The notes under the pieces: model-generated
The model's input: the letters and a program-made list of their open reading frames with translations, nothing else
Told to the model about the DNA's origin: nothing
The model's database searches: none
Part shown: positions 34,197-43,353 of the stretch, piece by piece
Position numbering within the stretch: position 1 is the stretch's first letter
Layout: every line of letters starts with the position of its first letter
NCBI GenBank assembly: GCA_002419385.1
Contig: DIFZ01000039.1
Span: 4,070 to 68,069, forward strand
Source: Geobacter sp. UBA5735
Lineage (GTDB): Bacteria > Desulfobacterota > Desulfuromonadia > Geobacterales > Geobacteraceae
DNA: 64,000 bases
Direction: 5' to 3'
Position numbers and translations under genes: made by a program

Positions 34197-35180
34197 CTAC
34201 CATTGTTGCCCACTCCCGAACTCCTTGACCCTTCTCACCGTAACCTCACCCTGCGGCAGCGCTCGTTGCCGGCCGGCATACCTGGCAAATCCCCAGATGA
34301 GGCCCGCGCCGTAAGACAGATGAAGCAGGGCAAAGACGAGGGGGAGGAGCAACGCCGGGAGCGGGTCTTTCTTCTCGGTTCCGGCATGAACGGCTCCTGC
34401 CGCGCACATGACTAGGTAACACAAAAGCGGAACGGAGTAAACAGTCCCCTGGACAAAGGGAAGAGAGAGCACGTAAAGGAGAAAAAGGGCGGGCACATAG
34501 GGCGCCGGCCCGCTCCCGCCGCCCAGCAGGATCTGCTGGGCCCTGCCCCTGCCATAACCGAACAGCTGGCGGACGAACGCACGGACCGAGACCCGTTGGC
34601 TGCGGAAGACCGCCAGGTGGGGATCATGCAGCAACCTCGATCCATGGCGTCTGAGCCGTTCCAGGAATTCGTTTTCCTCGTTGGGGTACAGGCGTTCGTC
34701 GAAACCGCGATGTTCCCGAAAGACCCGTGCGGAAATGGCCAGGTTGCACAGGATCAGCTCATGGTCACCCGTTTCGCGGAGCTCGCCGCTCTTCCGGTAA
34801 CGGTTGCGTACACCGCCCCCGCCGCAGGGAGACGCCAGCGCCATGCCGAACGACCGCTGCAGAACCGAGTCACTGGCCGGGGTCAGGGACGGTCCGCCAA
34901 CCGCCGCCAGGGCTTCCGCGGTGAAATGAGCTGCGATCGCTTCAAGCGCCGCCGGATCAGCCAGAGAATCATCGTCGAGGAAATAAAGGATGTCCCCGGC
35001 CGCCTGGCCGGCGGCGGCATTGCGCTGGCGGCTGGGGCAGGAGCCCTCGGCCACCAGCACCTCGAAAGAACCCGCCGGATAGTCGAGCCGCCGCAAGCCG
35101 TCCAGCGCCCGCACGGCGCCTCCCGGCTTCACCGGTATGATGATCGATAGTTTCGGATATTCCATGGCTTCCATCGTCAT
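34197..35180 (-). CDS. GT2-family glycosyltransferase with C-terminal membrane helices
   Basis: The protein has the GT-A pattern LSIIIPVKPGG near the N-terminus, the nucleotide-sugar DDD motif in LYFLDDDSLADP, an ED/NEENEFLERL segment, and two to three hydrophobic helices near residues 215-300. Three ATG codons (35180, 35174, 35165) are candidates and none has a good ribosome-binding site. The frame open above 35180 runs through a terminator and is rejected. It is the first gene of the glycosyltransferase set, 10 bp before the next. Specific activity unknown. Confidence 0.75.
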   Translation of the reverse strand: MTMEAMEYPKLSIIIPVKPGGAVRALDGLRRLDYPAGSFEVLVAEGSCPSRQRNAAAGQAAGDILYFLDDDSLADPAALEAIAAHFTAEALAAVGGPSLTPASDSVLQRSFGMALASPCGGGGVRNRYRKSGELRETGDHELILCNLAISARVFREHRGFDERLYPNEENEFLERLRRHGSRLLHDPHLAVFRSQRVSVRAFVRQLFGYGRGRAQQILLGGGSGPAPYVPALFLLYVLSLPFVQGTVYSVPLLCYLVMCAAGAVHAGTEKKDPLPALLLPLVFALLHLSYGAGLIWGFARYAGRQRALPQGEVTVRRVKEFGSGQQW

Positions 35181-35202
35181 AAAGAGAAACAGTGTCAAGA
35201 AC

Positions 35203-35229
35203 AAAAAGACCGGCACGTCCCGGTCTTTT
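35203..35229 (-). terminator. Intrinsic terminator after ccsB
   Basis: The minus strand reads AAAAGACCGG-GACGTG-CCGGTCTTTTT (35229-35203), a 10-bp stem with a T run, 34 bp after the ccsB stop. The A-rich start makes it potentially bidirectional. Confidence 0.85.
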
Positions 35230-35262
35230 CCATGTACGACAACCCGGGCAAACCTGCGGTCC

Positions 35263-36114
35263 CTACCCTCCGCCGTAGCTGTGCAGCCCGGAAAGAAGCA
35301 GATTGACCCCGAGATAGCAGAAAACGGTCGCAGCGAATCCCGCGATGGAAAGGATCGCCGAGCGCTTTCCCACCCAACCGCGGGTTATCCTGGCGTGGAG
35401 AAAGGCTGCATAGATGAACCAGACAATGAGCGACCAGGTTTCTTTCGGGTCCCAGCTCCAGTAGGTCCCCCAGGCGTAGTCGGCCCAGACGGCACCCGTG
35501 ATGATGCCGATCGTGAGGAGCGGGAACCCGACCATGATAGCGCGGTAGTTCAGTTCGTCCAGCACGTTCGCTGCGGGGAAGAGCGAAAAGACACCGCCGG
35601 ACCGGACAGTGCCGTTGGCGCGCTCGTGGCGGGCCTTGAACAGGTACATGACTGAAACGCCGCATGCTGCCGCAAAGGCCGCATAGCCCAGGAAACAGGT
35701 TATCACATGGTACAGGAGCCAGTCGCTCTGCAAGGCCGGCACGAGCGGCGCTATGCCGCTGTCGAGACTGAGCTGCGCCCAGGCGGAGGCCAGGAGGGCA
35801 AGCGGGACCACAAACGCCCCCACGGCCCGGAACCGGTACTTCGCATCGATCAGCAGGTAGATCAGGATGATGGCCCAGGAAAAAAACACGACCGATTCAT
35901 AGAGGTTCGACAGTGGGGCATGGCCATGGCCCATGTCGTAGGACTCTTTCCAGCGGAGCCCGAGGGCGGCTGTCTGGACGATGAAGCCGAACAGGGCGGC
36001 GAGGGTTCCACTCAGCCCCACGCCCCTGCTCCTGACAGCCAGGTAGACGAAAAACATGACTGTCGAAGCCAGATAGGTCAGTGTTGCGATAGTGAAAAGC
36101 AGAGAACTGGACAT
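35263..36114 (-). CDS. ccsB: Cytochrome c biogenesis protein CcsB/CcsA type (heme handling)
   Basis: The polytopic protein has about eight helices and the tryptophan-rich heme motif WGTYWSWDPKETWSL near residue 216, with conserved histidines flanking it. It is the heme-handling half of System II cytochrome c synthetase. The ATG at 36114 (MSSSLLF) has GGAGAG at good spacing, giving 283 residues; an ATG at 36129 is possible. The naming follows the bacterial ccsBA/resBC pair, and this is the CcsA/ResC-like partner of the upstream ResB gene, 17 bp away. It matches the many c-type cytochromes of this lineage. Confidence 0.88.
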   Translation of the reverse strand: MSSSLLFTIATLTYLASTVMFFVYLAVRSRGVGLSGTLAALFGFIVQTAALGLRWKESYDMGHGHAPLSNLYESVVFFSWAIILIYLLIDAKYRFRAVGAFVVPLALLASAWAQLSLDSGIAPLVPALQSDWLLYHVITCFLGYAAFAAACGVSVMYLFKARHERANGTVRSGGVFSLFPAANVLDELNYRAIMVGFPLLTIGIITGAVWADYAWGTYWSWDPKETWSLIVWFIYAAFLHARITRGWVGKRSAILSIAGFAATVFCYLGVNLLLSGLHSYGGG

Positions 36115-36131
36115 CCGTATGCTCTCCATGG

Positions 36132-37508
36132 CTACATTTTTTGCAGCTTGTCCGCCAAATCCTCGAAGAAACCCTTGAACGCAGCATGGCTCCTGCGGGC
36201 ACTGCCCGCCAGCACGATACGACCGCCAGCGATGCGTATCCAGATTCTCCGATGGGACTGGAAAAAGGCCGTGAACAGACCGCCAACCAACAGCAGACAA
36301 CCCAGCCAGACGACCCGTACCCCCGGATCCCTCACCACTTTCAGGCCGGTAATCCACGTTTCGTCAATACTGTCACAGGTGAATACCAGTCCCCCCCCCC
36401 TCCGGACATCGAATTCCGGGTACCGCTGAAGAAGCAGAACGGTTTGCGGTTCACCGGCTGCGGGAATGAATTCCGCGAGCATCGCCGGCCCCGCAGCATG
36501 GGGAACACTGGGCCGCACTTCAGGGACATAGTCGATCGGCCTGAAAGAACCGCCGCCCGGCAGCGAAACCGTTTCACCCTGTCGGGCGGTTATCCGGGCA
36601 GTGGAACCGGTGGAACGGTCCCTGACGGTGACATGAAAGGCAGGCGGGCCGGCCGGCCGGTAGCCGCTCTGATAAAAGGTCGTGCCACGAAAAGTGAGCG
36701 GACGGTTCACAATGACCGCCTGCCTGTCCACAATGGTCCGCCCCTTATCGGTCACGCTGAGTACGCTCTTGTACTCCCTGGGGACTCCGGTCTCGTAATA
36801 GCTGACCGCAAAGGAATCGCAGCGAAGCGTGTAACCAAGGTCTATCGTCGTGCCCTTGGCAGTCACGATCCGGGTGACGCTCCCGCCCTCCGGTATCTCC
36901 ACAGAGGTCTCGTAACCGAACAGCGACCCGATAATCACCCCGATGAAGATGACGATGATGCTGGCGTGGAGTACATAGACACCGATCCTGCCGCACCTGC
37001 CCTTCTGGGCAAACAGATGGATCTCCCTGCCACAACGGTTTACCGTGGGGGTGGCAAACTCCTGCCGCAGCAGTGAGGAGGCCTTCTGCTCGATGTCGGC
37101 AGCATCATCAGGAACTTCCAGCAACGTGGATAAGGGAAGCGATCTTTCCAGGGCTTCGTCGAGGACCATCGGCGGCTGTGTGATGCTTTTCCAATCGTGG
37201 GGAAGCCTGCGCAGAGAACATGCGATCAGGTTCATGCACAGCATGCAAAGCAGCGCTATGAACCACCAGGAATGGTACATGTCAAAGAAGCCCAGCCTGT
37301 CGTAGAACTGATACGTGGACATGCTGATTGTCCGCAGGTAGTTCTCGAGAGCCGCAGTTCCTTCCTGGGGAATGACCGTCCCGATTATGGATACTGTTGC
37401 CAGGCCGATCAGGAGAGCGATGGTCAGCTGCAGGGAGGAGAAGACCCTCCAGATGGAATCCGCGAAACCGTTGGCATCTGTTTTCAAGAATGCTCTCCCG
37501 GCACTCAC
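36132..37508 (-). CDS. resB: ResB-like cytochrome c biogenesis protein
   Basis: The 458-residue ResB/Ccs1 family protein has membrane helices near residues 28-48, 80-100, 175-200 and 400-420, with a large periplasmic domain between the last two. Family features include SLQLTIALLIGLATVSIIGT near the start and RGTTFYQSGYRPAG near residue 274. With the neighbouring CcsA-type protein it moves heme and joins it to apocytochromes at CXXCH. The gene is divergent from the chemoreceptor gene, 423 bp away. Confidence 0.9.
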   Translation of the reverse strand: MSAGRAFLKTDANGFADSIWRVFSSLQLTIALLIGLATVSIIGTVIPQEGTAALENYLRTISMSTYQFYDRLGFFDMYHSWWFIALLCMLCMNLIACSLRRLPHDWKSITQPPMVLDEALERSLPLSTLLEVPDDAADIEQKASSLLRQEFATPTVNRCGREIHLFAQKGRCGRIGVYVLHASIIVIFIGVIIGSLFGYETSVEIPEGGSVTRIVTAKGTTIDLGYTLRCDSFAVSYYETGVPREYKSVLSVTDKGRTIVDRQAVIVNRPLTFRGTTFYQSGYRPAGPPAFHVTVRDRSTGSTARITARQGETVSLPGGGSFRPIDYVPEVRPSVPHAAGPAMLAEFIPAAGEPQTVLLLQRYPEFDVRRGGGLVFTCDSIDETWITGLKVVRDPGVRVVWLGCLLLVGGLFTAFFQSHRRIWIRIAGGRIVLAGSARRSHAAFKGFFEDLADKLQKM

Positions 37509-37931
37509 CGGTCGCCAACCGGAGATGCACGCTGACAGGCAATCGGCTGCCGGTCATGAAGAAAAAAGGATAACAGCAGTCAACCCGTTACCCTTTTCGG
37601 ACCGCCTTGACAAATGTTCATGGAACCGGAGCGGCGTGACGTTGGCCCACGGCTTTTCAATCCCGTCCAGCGTGCCACGAAGCAACAAGAGTCCTTCCGG
37701 TTCACGGGTTCACATTTTCATATACCGGTCTGTTCCTGTCAAGAACAAACGCGGCAAACCTTCTCCCCTCTTCGGCCCTGTCTGCTTTTTACCTTGAAAA
37801 AAAAGGCGCCCGGTGCTAAAAGTGCAAAGGTTTTATGGCTTTTTTGCTCCGCATCGAACGGTCCCCCGGTCAGGGCACGCGCGGAGCATGGATTTTGTTG
37901 ACCACTACACGGCCGGATTCCGGAGGGAACC
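37509..37931. other. Divergent intergenic region resB / mcp
   Basis: This 423-bp stretch holds no convincing gene. It includes TTGACAGGAACAGACCGG on the minus strand near 37735-37752 with an AT-rich segment after it, a possible resB promoter. It also has an A8 run at 37797-37804 followed by GGCGCC, and the GGAGGG ribosome-binding site of mcp near 37922. No clear sigma-28 promoter for the chemoreceptor was found. Confidence 0.5.
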
Positions 37932-40115
37932 ATGGGCATTGCCGACATGGCGGGGCTGTTTCATTCCATGCGCCTCAAAATGAAGATGCTGATTCTGATG
38001 GCAGTCGCGCTGATCGGTTTTCTGTTCATCGTCATTACCGCGCTCCAGGTCGTCAACCGTGTCAAGGTCGACGGGACAGGCTATCGCAGAATCGCTTCGG
38101 CCCAGAATTCACTGGACAAGGCAGTCACGCTCCAGTCGATGATGTACCGGCTCCGTGCAGTGGAACTGAGTCTTGCCGGCGGTACGGGCCAGGCTGCCCT
38201 CGAAGATGATTACAACGAGTCAGCTTCCCTCACGGGGCAGATCCAGGCAGAGATTGCCGCCCTACAGGACGGGCAACTGCAGCCGCAGGCAGTCGAAAAA
38301 TACCGGACAGCCTTCAAGACATGGCCGGATCTTTTCACGACGCTCCGGAACGGTATCCTGCCGGCAGTCCGCCAGGGTGACCGCGCACAGGCACGGGATC
38401 TGTCAGACACCGTTCAGAGCCGCCGCTACCGGGATATCACGACAGGGCTCTCAGGCATCATTGACGGACTCAGGAGCGACATCTCCGCCATCAAGGCCCA
38501 GGAGGCGGCCTACGCACGCAAAACCGCTGCCATGGGTTTCATGCTCGGCGGGTGCATTCTGGTTCTCGTGTGCATCTTCGCCTGGATAGTGATCAACTCT
38601 TTTGTCACCTCTGTAAGGAAAGAAGCGACGTTCGCCCGTTCGCTCATTACGGGGGGAGATCTGTCGCTCCGCCTTTCACCCGACAGCAAGGACGAAATCG
38701 GCGAACTTGGCGAATCGCTGAACGGGTTTGTGGACATGCTGAGCGAAATGGTGACCAAGGTGGATGCGTCGTCAATGGAACTGGCAAAGATTTCCCATAC
38801 CCTGTCCGAAGCATCGAAACAGGTTTTCAGGGGGGCTGAACAGACCAATGCACGGGTTGGAGAAACCTCGTCGGCGATCATAGAGATCAACGCATCCATC
38901 CGGGAAGTTTCACAGGGCATCGACAGCCTGTCCCTTTCCGCATCCGAGAACTCCTCGTCGGTGCTCGAGATGGCGGCAAGTATCGAAGAGGTTGCCCTCA
39001 ACGTGGAAAACCTCGCCCAGTCGGTCGACGACGTGAGTTCCTCGATCATCCAGATGGCCGCCGCAATCAAACACATAAGCGACAGCGTCAACGGCCTCAT
39101 CGATTCCTCCACGGTCACGGCTTCATCGGTCATCCAGATGGACAGCTCCATTCGCCAGGTGGAGAAAAACGCACTGGACACGGCCGCTATTTCAGAGCAG
39201 GTGCGGAAAGATGCCGAAACCGGCAAGGCCTCGGTCGAAGCGACCATAACCGGAATGCAGGAAATCAAGAGATCATCCCACATAACCCATGAAGTCATTG
39301 AAACGCTGTCGCAAAAAGCAGGCGACATCGGCACGATCCTCTCGGTGATCAACGATGTCGCGGAGCAGACCAACCTGCTGGCGCTGAACGCGGCCATCAT
39401 AGCCGCACAGGCCGGGGAGCAGGGCAAAGGTTTCGCGGTGGTGGCCGACGAAATCAAGGAACTTGCCGACCGGACCAGCAGTTCGACCAGGGAGATCGAA
39501 GAACTCATCAAGGGCGTCCAGGAAGAGACCGGACGGGCAGTCGACGCCATCGAAGCCGCGGAAAAGAGGATTGCCGACGGCGAACTCCTGTCGCAGAAAT
39601 CCGGGGTCGCCCTGGAAAAGATCGTCGCCGGGGTCGAGAAGGCTTCCGTGCAGGTGAGCGAAATCGCCTGCGCAGCCGCGGAACAGGCACGGGGAAGCCA
39701 GATGATCCGTGAGGCGATGGAACAGGTCACGGACATGATCATGCAGATTGCCAATGCGACCCACCAGCAGAGCAAAGGAAGCGACCTCATCATGACCGCG
39801 GTCGAAAGAATGAAGATACTGACCTCACAGGTCCGTTCATCCATCAGGGAACAGAGCAAGGTCGGCAATCTGATCGCGGCATCCACCGAAAACATAACCA
39901 CGATGATACGACAGATCAAACGTGCCTGCGACGAGCAGACGCGCGGCAGCGAACAGATCGTCACGGCTGTCGACGACATACAGAAATCGACCCACGACCA
40001 TCTCCAGGCCGCGGGGACCATGGACCGGGCCGTGGGCGGTCTCTCCCGCCAGGTGGAGGTGCTGAAGAAGGAAATCAGCGGCTTCACGTTGCGGGAAGAC
40101 CGGCGCGAGCCTTAA
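37932..40115 (+). CDS. mcp: Methyl-accepting chemotaxis protein
   Basis: The 727-residue receptor has a membrane helix at residues 18-42, a periplasmic four-helix-type sensor (45-195), a second helix near 198-220, a HAMP domain, and a very long signalling coiled coil. The hairpin tip reads DVAEQTNLLALNAAIIAAQ then AGEQGKGFAVVADE. The usual EAAR is IAAQ here, a variant I recall from other Geobacter receptors. The signalling region is long, with many SS/AS heptads. It precedes trpA by 50 bp in the same direction, an odd operon partner. Ligand unknown. Confidence 0.92.
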   Translation: MGIADMAGLFHSMRLKMKMLILMAVALIGFLFIVITALQVVNRVKVDGTGYRRIASAQNSLDKAVTLQSMMYRLRAVELSLAGGTGQAALEDDYNESASLTGQIQAEIAALQDGQLQPQAVEKYRTAFKTWPDLFTTLRNGILPAVRQGDRAQARDLSDTVQSRRYRDITTGLSGIIDGLRSDISAIKAQEAAYARKTAAMGFMLGGCILVLVCIFAWIVINSFVTSVRKEATFARSLITGGDLSLRLSPDSKDEIGELGESLNGFVDMLSEMVTKVDASSMELAKISHTLSEASKQVFRGAEQTNARVGETSSAIIEINASIREVSQGIDSLSLSASENSSSVLEMAASIEEVALNVENLAQSVDDVSSSIIQMAAAIKHISDSVNGLIDSSTVTASSVIQMDSSIRQVEKNALDTAAISEQVRKDAETGKASVEATITGMQEIKRSSHITHEVIETLSQKAGDIGTILSVINDVAEQTNLLALNAAIIAAQAGEQGKGFAVVADEIKELADRTSSSTREIEELIKGVQEETGRAVDAIEAAEKRIADGELLSQKSGVALEKIVAGVEKASVQVSEIACAAAEQARGSQMIREAMEQVTDMIMQIANATHQQSKGSDLIMTAVERMKILTSQVRSSIREQSKVGNLIAASTENITTMIRQIKRACDEQTRGSEQIVTAVDDIQKSTHDHLQAAGTMDRAVGGLSRQVEVLKKEISGFTLREDRREP

Positions 40116-40165
40116 AATCACCAAGAGCGGCAACCGGGACGGCAGCCGCCGGAAGCGGACACCAT

Positions 40166-40972
40166 ATGGGCAGGATCGCGGCAACCTTCAAGGAGCTGAA
40201 GAAAAAGAACGACAAGGCGCTGGTCACGTTCATCACGGCCGGCGACCCCGACCTTGCGACAACGGCCGAAATGATTCCCGAACTGGAGCGGGCCGGAGCA
40301 GACATCATAGAACTGGGCATCCCCTTTTCCGATCCGATGGCTGACGGAGCGACCATCCAGCTCTCCTCCGAGCGGGCGCTCGCTTCGGGCACGACCCTGC
40401 CCGGCATACTGGACATGGTGAGCTGCCTGCGGCAGACGAGCCAGATACCCATCGTCCTCATGGGCTATTACAACCCGGTTTTGTCCTACGGTGTCGAGCG
40501 CTTCGTCACCGATGCCGTCACCGCCGGCATCGACGGCATCATCCTGGTCGACCTGCCGCCGGAAGAAGCTGATGCTGAAGGGTTTTACGCCATCGCCAGG
40601 GAAAAGGGCCTCGACGTCATTTTTCTCCTTGCCCCCACTTCCGACGCACAGCGCATCGAGCGGGTAACCAGGAAGGGGCGCGGGTTCATTTACTATGTAT
40701 CCGTCACCGGAGTAACCGGTGCACGCAAGGATGTATCGGCATCGCTCGGAGAGGAACTGTGCTGCGTCAGGGAAGCCACGACCCTGCCGCTGGTGGTCGG
40801 GTTCGGCATATCCGACCCCCAACAGGCAGGCGCCTGTGCCCGCCAGGGAGACGGCGCGGTCGTGGGGAGCGCGCTGGTCAGGCTGTTCGAGAGCTTCACG
40901 GGTCAGGAACTGAAGGATACCGTACGGGATTTCGTCGCATCGCTCAAGCAGGGCATCAGGGATGCCGCATAA
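40166..40972 (+). CDS. trpA: Tryptophan synthase alpha subunit
   Basis: The 268-residue TIM-barrel protein cleaves indole-3-glycerol phosphate to indole and glyceraldehyde 3-phosphate. Catalytic Glu (ELGIPFSDPMADG near residue 49) and Asp (ILVDLPPEEA near 127) are present, as are FLLAPTS and the phosphate-binding GFGIS and VVGSA loops. trpB is not in this window. It lies between mcp and accD, in a trpA-accD-folC order common in bacteria. GGAAGCGGA upstream may serve as a ribosome-binding site. Confidence 0.95.
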   Translation: MGRIAATFKELKKKNDKALVTFITAGDPDLATTAEMIPELERAGADIIELGIPFSDPMADGATIQLSSERALASGTTLPGILDMVSCLRQTSQIPIVLMGYYNPVLSYGVERFVTDAVTAGIDGIILVDLPPEEADAEGFYAIAREKGLDVIFLLAPTSDAQRIERVTRKGRGFIYYVSVTGVTGARKDVSASLGEELCCVREATTLPLVVGFGISDPQQAGACARQGDGAVVGSALVRLFESFTGQELKDTVRDFVASLKQGIRDAA

Positions 40973-41146
40973 CGTCGAAGCATGCAATCGAACCGGCGAA
41001 CCGATCCCTGTGGCGCATACCGCAGCGGGGACCTTTTCCCCTTTCATATCGACCCCGAACATGGTACTGTTGCGCACTGAGCATGTCAGGCGCACGGCTG
41101 CGATCAACGAATGGTCGTCACCTATTTTTTTCGATGAGGGATGAAC

Positions 41147-42028
41147 ATGGGCTGGTTTACGCGAGGCAAAGCACCGCTGGAACGCAATGAAGGGAAAAAG
41201 GTGCGGGTTCCCGAAGGGCTCTGGACAAAGTGCAAGAGCTGCAATTCCGCCATATATACCAAAGAAATCGAAAAAAACCTCAATGTCTGCCCGAAATGCG
41301 GCTTCCATTTCCGGCTCTCAGCGCAAGCGCGGCTCGACCTCCTTCTGGACAGCGGCAGCTTCACGGAAAAAGACCGGGATATGGAATCCGCCGATTTCCT
41401 GGAATTCCAGGATTCCAGGAGTTACAGCGAGCGGATTATCTCGGCGGTTGCAAAAGGCAACGGCAAGGAAGCCGTGATATGCGGTGAAGGCATGCTGAAC
41501 GGAACGCCGGTGCAGATCGGGGTCTTTGACTTCACCTTCATGGGCGGCAGCATGGGGAGCGTTGTCGGAGAAAAGATTACCCGGCTCATCGAGCGTGCCG
41601 TGGAATGCCGGACGCCTGCCATCATTGTCTCCGCTTCCGGCGGTGCAAGAATGCAGGAAAGCATCATCTCCCTCATGCAGATGGCCAAGACTTCCGCAGC
41701 CCTTGCCAGGCTCCGTGAAGCACGCCTTCCGTATGTCTCGGTGCTCACCGATCCCACGACGGGGGGAGTGACCGCGAGTTTTGCCATGCTGGGCGACATA
41801 ATCATGGCCGAACCCAGGGCACTGATAGGTTTCGCCGGTCCCCGGGTCATCGAACAGACCATACGGCAGAAGCTCCCTGAAGGTTTCCAGCGCGCGGAAT
41901 ATCTCCTTGAACACGGCATGCTGGACCTCATCGTGGCACGGAAAGACATGAGGGAAACGCTCTCCCAGGTCATACGGATGCTTTTGGTCAAGGGACCGGG
42001 TAATGGGCGGAAAGCCGTTGGAAGCTGA
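41147..42028 (+). CDS. accD: Acetyl-CoA carboxylase carboxyltransferase subunit beta
   Basis: The protein (293 residues from ATG 41147) begins MGWFTRGKA and carries the AccD zinc ribbon (CKSCN ... CPKCGFHF, residues about 24-48). The carboxyltransferase core has SASGGARMQES and the AEPRALIGFAGPRVIEQT segment. It works with AccA, AccB and AccC to make malonyl-CoA. The second ATG is preferred because GAGGG lies 8 nt upstream; the ATG at 41141 directly abuts that site. folC follows by 39 bp. Confidence 0.95.
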   Translation: MGWFTRGKAPLERNEGKKVRVPEGLWTKCKSCNSAIYTKEIEKNLNVCPKCGFHFRLSAQARLDLLLDSGSFTEKDRDMESADFLEFQDSRSYSERIISAVAKGNGKEAVICGEGMLNGTPVQIGVFDFTFMGGSMGSVVGEKITRLIERAVECRTPAIIVSASGGARMQESIISLMQMAKTSAALARLREARLPYVSVLTDPTTGGVTASFAMLGDIIMAEPRALIGFAGPRVIEQTIRQKLPEGFQRAEYLLEHGMLDLIVARKDMRETLSQVIRMLLVKGPGNGRKAVGS

Positions 42029-42067
42029 CAGGGAGCCGCTCCTGCCCGTGACGAAAGACCCGGCGTC

Positions 42068-43342
42068 ATGAGCTACCGGGAAATGCTGTCCCGGATTTAC
42101 GGTCTCGGCCGGTTCGGGATCAGGCCGGGGCTCGAACGGATCAGGACGATCCTCAAGGCGCTGTCCGATCCGCAGGACGGCCTGCAGGTGATCCACGTGG
42201 CCGGCACCAACGGCAAGGGGTCGACTGCCGCATTCCTGGCCTCCATACTGGACGTTGCCGGATACCGGGTCGGCCTGTTCACTTCGCCGCATCTCATCGC
42301 GTTCCCGGAACGCATCCGCTTGAACGGCACTGAGCTTGCAGAAGAAGACGTGCTCCGGTTGGCCGGGAAGGTGCTGTCATCCGCGCCCCAGGGTGCGACC
42401 TTCTTCGAGATCGTCACTGCCATGGCATACCTGGCTTTTGCCGAGCAGGGCGTCGGTCCTGCCATCATGGAAGTGGGCATGGGTGGTCGCTACGATGCGA
42501 CGAATGCGGCATCAGGCGTTCTGTCAGTCATCACGCCGATAGCCTTGGATCATTGCCAGTATCTGGGAGAAGATATCGGCTCGATCGCCCTGCAGAAGGC
42601 GGGCGTGATCAAGCCGGGCAGACCGGTCGTTTCGGCGCCCCAACCCCCCGAAGCCCTCACGGTTGTCAGGGAACAGTGCGCACGGCTCTGCAGCCCTTTC
42701 CATCTTCACGGCACGGATTTCAGTGCGGAATGGAAGGATGGCTGCATTTCCTACAGCGGCCCGGAGTGGGACCTGGCAGGGATCAAGCCCGGAATACCGG
42801 GGCGTTACCAGTCAGTCAACGCGGCAGCTGCCTTGAACGCGGCAGAGCTGCTCGGACGCGACCTCCTGCCATTGACGGCCGCAGATGCCCTGAGGGGAAT
42901 CGAAGGGGCGCGGTGGCCCGGCAGGATGGAACTGTTTCCGGGAGCGCCGCGAATCCTGCTCGACGGCGCACACAATCCGGCAGGTGCTGCGGCGCTGGCC
43001 GAGTCGCTGCGGGAGATTCCACGCCGAAGCCTGCTACTGCTTCTGGGTATGGCAGGAGACAAGGACGCCGCCGGCATGCTCTCCTGTCTTCTGCCCATGG
43101 CTGACCGCATCATCGCCGTGACGCCGGCAATACCCCGGGGACTTCCCTCCGGCATGCTGGCGGATCATTGCAGCCAGCTGGGTTATGACGCAGAAGACGG
43201 CGGAAGCGTCACTGAAGGCCTTGAAAGCGCTGTTGCCAAAGCCGATCCCCATGATCTCGTTGTCGTCTGCGGTTCACTCTTCGCAGTCGGCGAGGCGCGG
43301 GCAAAACTCACTTCCCGGAGGTTCGAGCCATTCCGAGGATAA
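42068..43342 (+). CDS. folC: Dihydrofolate synthase / folylpolyglutamate synthase
   Basis: The 424-residue Mur-ligase family enzyme adds glutamate to dihydropteroate and folates. It shows the P-loop HVAGTNGKGSTAAFLAS near residue 44, the folate-site FTSPHLIAFPERI, the omega loop with EVGMGGRYDATNA near 137, and the glutamate-ligase segment LLDGAHNPAGAAAL near 300. It follows accD in the usual order and lies 11 bp before lptD, so the two are probably cotranscribed. Confidence 0.94.
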   Translation: MSYREMLSRIYGLGRFGIRPGLERIRTILKALSDPQDGLQVIHVAGTNGKGSTAAFLASILDVAGYRVGLFTSPHLIAFPERIRLNGTELAEEDVLRLAGKVLSSAPQGATFFEIVTAMAYLAFAEQGVGPAIMEVGMGGRYDATNAASGVLSVITPIALDHCQYLGEDIGSIALQKAGVIKPGRPVVSAPQPPEALTVVREQCARLCSPFHLHGTDFSAEWKDGCISYSGPEWDLAGIKPGIPGRYQSVNAAAALNAAELLGRDLLPLTAADALRGIEGARWPGRMELFPGAPRILLDGAHNPAGAAALAESLREIPRRSLLLLLGMAGDKDAAGMLSCLLPMADRIIAVTPAIPRGLPSGMLADHCSQLGYDAEDGGSVTEGLESAVAKADPHDLVVVCGSLFAVGEARAKLTSRRFEPFRG

Positions 43343-43353
43343 CAACCAGAAAC

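Noticed and set aside
37753..37830. GGCAAACC and GTGCAAAGG pieces resembling a c-di-GMP (GEMM-I) riboswitch before mcp
   Set aside because: The two motifs are about 70 nt apart, the GNRA stem between them is missing, and the flanking helix does not pair.
41061..41144. A 27-codon frame ending at the accD start as a possible leader peptide
   Set aside because: It has no ribosome-binding site and no regulatory codon pattern, and accD probably starts at 41147.
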